The notes under the pieces were generated by a model that ran no database searches, was not told the origin of the DNA, and was given only the letters and a program-made list of their open reading frames with translations. Of a stretch of 64,000 bases of DNA, positions 62,312-64,000 are shown in pieces. A program made the translations under genes and the position numbers. The stretch spans positions 31,574-95,573 of the forward strand of contig SCRL01000054.1 in NCBI GenBank assembly GCA_004298065.1, written 5' to 3'. Source of the DNA: Gammaproteobacteria bacterium. Lineage in GTDB: Bacteria; Pseudomonadota; Gammaproteobacteria; Acidiferrobacterales; Sulfurifustaceae. The stretch's first letter is position 1, and each line of letters begins with the position of its first letter.

Positions 62312-63448
62312 ATGTTTCATTACCGTAATCGCAGTACGGCGCTCGCGGTCGCCGTCGGCGCCGCGCTCGCCGCGGGGGCATTGCCGGCCGCTGCCGACGT
62401 CAAGGTCTACGGCAAGGTGCACATGTCGGTGGACTACGTGGACGGCAAGGGTGCCGGCGACGCGACCACGAGCGCCGGCTCGGCCGCGACCTCGCGCAAG
62501 CACGTGGCCGTGTCGAGCAACTCCTCGCGTTGGGGCATCGACGTGAGCGAGAAGCTCGGCGGCAACCTCAAGGCCATCGCCAAGCTGGAATCGGAACTCG
62601 ATGCGTCCGGCGAAACGTCCAGCCAGAACAGCCGTAACCGCTACGTCGGCCTGAACGGCGGCTTCGGCACCGTGCTCGCCGGTATTTACGACACGCCGTT
62701 CAAGGCGGTGCATAACGCCGTTGGCTTCTTCGAAGACCAGGTCGGCGACTACCGCAACATCACCGACGGCACCGACCAGGGCAACGGCACCCTCGGCTGG
62801 AACCTGCGTCCGGGCAACGTCGTGGCCTACGCCACGCCGAACCTCGGCGGCTTCACCGCCACCTACGCCTACAGCGCGGACTCGACCAACGTGGCCGGCA
62901 CGGAAGACAACCGCCGGCGCGCGGACAGCCTGAGCCTGGTCTACGCCCAGGGTCCGCTGTACGTGGGCTACGGCTACGAAACCCACCGCTTCAGCACCGT
63001 CGCCGACGGCGGCAACCCGACGGAGAAGGGCCAGCGGCTGGCCGCGAGCTACAACTTCGGCGCGTTCAAACTGGCCGCCCTGGTGCAGGACCTCAAGGAC
63101 CTGGGCGGCACCGCCTCGGGCAGCCAGTCCGTGAACCGCAAGAGCTGGACCGTGGGCGGCGCCTACACCGCGGGCAACAACGTCTTCAAGGCGCAATACA
63201 CCAAGGCCGGCAACCTGAGCAATCAGTCGGCCGGCACCAGCGGCGACAACACCGGCGCCAAGCTCTGGGCGCTCGGCTGGGATCACCTGTTCTCGAAGAC
63301 CGTCAAGGCGTACGTGGCCTATGCCAAGACCGACAACGACTCGGCCGCGGCCTTCAGGGTCAACAGCACGGGCCACGGCGACGCCGTCACCCCGGCCACC
63401 GGTCTCGACCCGCAGGCCTGGTCGGTCGGCATGATCGTGGACTTCTAG
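62312..63448 (+). CDS. Gram-negative general porin
   Basis: 378-residue trimeric-type porin. Signal peptide (about 1-26, ALPAAA), then DVKVYGKVHMSVDYVDGKG, the first strand of betaproteobacterial-type porins, SSRWGIDVSEKLGGNLKAIAKLE, GGFGTVLAGIYDTPFK (loop 3 region) and a C-terminal WSVGMIVDF with terminal Phe for BAM. AAGGAG precedes the ATG. It has its own 130-base leader and a terminator after it. Whether it belongs to the iron regulon cannot be told; no Fur box is evident just upstream. Confidence 0.92.
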   Translation: MFHYRNRSTALAVAVGAALAAGALPAAADVKVYGKVHMSVDYVDGKGAGDATTSAGSAATSRKHVAVSSNSSRWGIDVSEKLGGNLKAIAKLESELDASGETSSQNSRNRYVGLNGGFGTVLAGIYDTPFKAVHNAVGFFEDQVGDYRNITDGTDQGNGTLGWNLRPGNVVAYATPNLGGFTATYAYSADSTNVAGTEDNRRRADSLSLVYAQGPLYVGYGYETHRFSTVADGGNPTEKGQRLAASYNFGAFKLAALVQDLKDLGGTASGSQSVNRKSWTVGGAYTAGNNVFKAQYTKAGNLSNQSAGTSGDNTGAKLWALGWDHLFSKTVKAYVAYAKTDNDSAAAFRVNSTGHGDAVTPATGLDPQAWSVGMIVDF

Positions 63449-63481
63449 CCGGACGATTCGCGACGCATGGCAGTCCGTTAA

Positions 63482-63509
63482 CGGGGCCCGGAAGGGCCCC
63501 GGTTTTTTT
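63482..63509 (+). terminator. rho-independent terminator
   Basis: CGGGGCCC and GGGCCCCG form an eight-base stem with loop GGAA, followed by G and seven T. It ends the porin gene. Confidence 0.9.
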
Positions 63510-63623
63510 GCCACGTTCGGGTTTATCCGCGCCATCCACGCGCGGCTTTGCAGCGGGAACTCCTATGAATCAGAATGTCAACGATAACAGTTTCAAATTC
63601 CCCGGACCGGCCTTCTAACCGCG

Positions 63624-64000
63624 ATGACCACGAACGTATCTGCCCGGAATGACCGTCGTCGTGTCGTCGCCGAGACCGGCATCTCCGCCTGGCTCAACGT
63701 CGGCGTGCGCGGCTGGCGCGCGGCGAGCGTCGCGGTCGCGCTCACGGTGGCGGCGCCGATTCTCGTCGTCGCGGCGGCGTGGTTCACGCCCGCGACTGAT
63801 ATCTGGCGCCACATCGCCGACACCGTGCTCGCGGAGTTGCTCGCGCACACCGCAGTCTTAGCGCTCGGCGTCGGGTTCGGCGTGCTCGTGCTCGGCACCG
63901 CGCTTGCCTGGCTCGTCGCCACCTGCGAGTTTCCCGGCCGCAAGTTCTTCGACTGGGCGCTGATGCTGCCGCTCGCGATTCCGGCCTACGTGCTCGCGTT
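63624..64000 (+). CDS. iron ABC transporter permease, N-terminal part (FbpB-like, runs off the window)
   Basis: Inner-membrane permease of a ferric iron ABC transporter; 125 residues are visible. After a polar N-terminus comes one helix (about 35-52), a periplasmic segment with ATDIWRHIADTVLAELLAHT, a second helix (GVGFGVLVLGTALAWLVATC) and FPGRKFFDWALMLPLAIPAYVLA, the conserved sequence of FbpB/SfuB permeases. The ATG at 63624 lacks a strong ribosome site. It should work with the FbpA-like protein encoded at 59744. Truncated only by the window edge. Confidence 0.85.
   Translation, partial: MTTNVSARNDRRRVVAETGISAWLNVGVRGWRAASVAVALTVAAPILVVAAAWFTPATDIWRHIADTVLAELLAHTAVLALGVGFGVLVLGTALAWLVATCEFPGRKFFDWALMLPLAIPAYVLA

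Overview
The window is dense, very GC-rich bacterial chromosome with no rRNA, tRNA, CRISPR array, integrase or transposase that I can see. The gene content points to a gammaproteobacterium, or one near the gamma/beta boundary, with an aerobic, cytochrome-rich lifestyle. The main clues are the block yicC-gmk-rpoZ-spoT-ridA-recG-ubiC-ubiA, a canonical two-cysteine OxyR, PrlC, SrkA, HemJ, Bfd/bacterioferritin and NapC/NirT-type cytochromes. A chemolithotroph related to the sulfur-oxidising Acidiferrobacterales would fit, but that is inference from content only.

Layout. 1-2650: a cytochrome c (cut by the window edge) and a tetraheme NapC/NirT protein lie divergent from a PAS-AAA+-Fis sigma-54 activator; a good -24/-12 promoter faces the cytochromes. 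2751-9171: beta-CASP nuclease, fructosamine kinase, a GGDEF-EAL protein, an SDR and DoxX, with three of four copies of a CACAGAG-type palindromic repeat. 9172-11876: a 500-base AT-rich leader with a perfect DnaA box, then priA. 11883-17894: a YdjM-like membrane protein and an RND exporter operon (TolC, a very short adaptor-like lipoprotein, RND pump). 17939-19605: oxyR flanked by a DUF2892 membrane protein and a rhodanese, each near an ATAG-N7-CTAT OxyR-like site. 19606-20180: a hairpin-dense noncoding element. 20253-21320: small DUF3149 protein, hemJ and a TlpA-like thioredoxin.

21523-30278 is a co-directional cyclic-di-GMP signalling cluster: MASE3-PAS3-HD-GYP, dCache-GGDEF, a dCache protein with no output domain (preceded by a coupled 36-residue ORF), and a soluble PAS5-GAF-HD-GYP protein. 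30296-53981 is mostly housekeeping: hemW, an EamA exporter, rdgB, rph, a PP2C/Ser-Thr kinase pair, yicC-gmk-rpoZ-spoT-ridA-recG, ubiC-ubiA, aroE, gamma-carbonic anhydrase, srkA, prlC and an exonuclease III, with small membrane and redox proteins between them.

54860-64000 is an iron island, all on the plus strand. A Fur box overlapping a promoter precedes ftrA, an OprB-like porin, ftrB, ftrC and ftrD (FtrABCD-type ferrous iron uptake). Then come an FbpA-type ferric binding protein, bfd, two complementary bacterioferritin subunits, hemP, a second porin and the start of an FbpB-type permease. Together these genes could take up Fe(II) and Fe(III), store iron in a heteromeric bacterioferritin and release it through Bfd.
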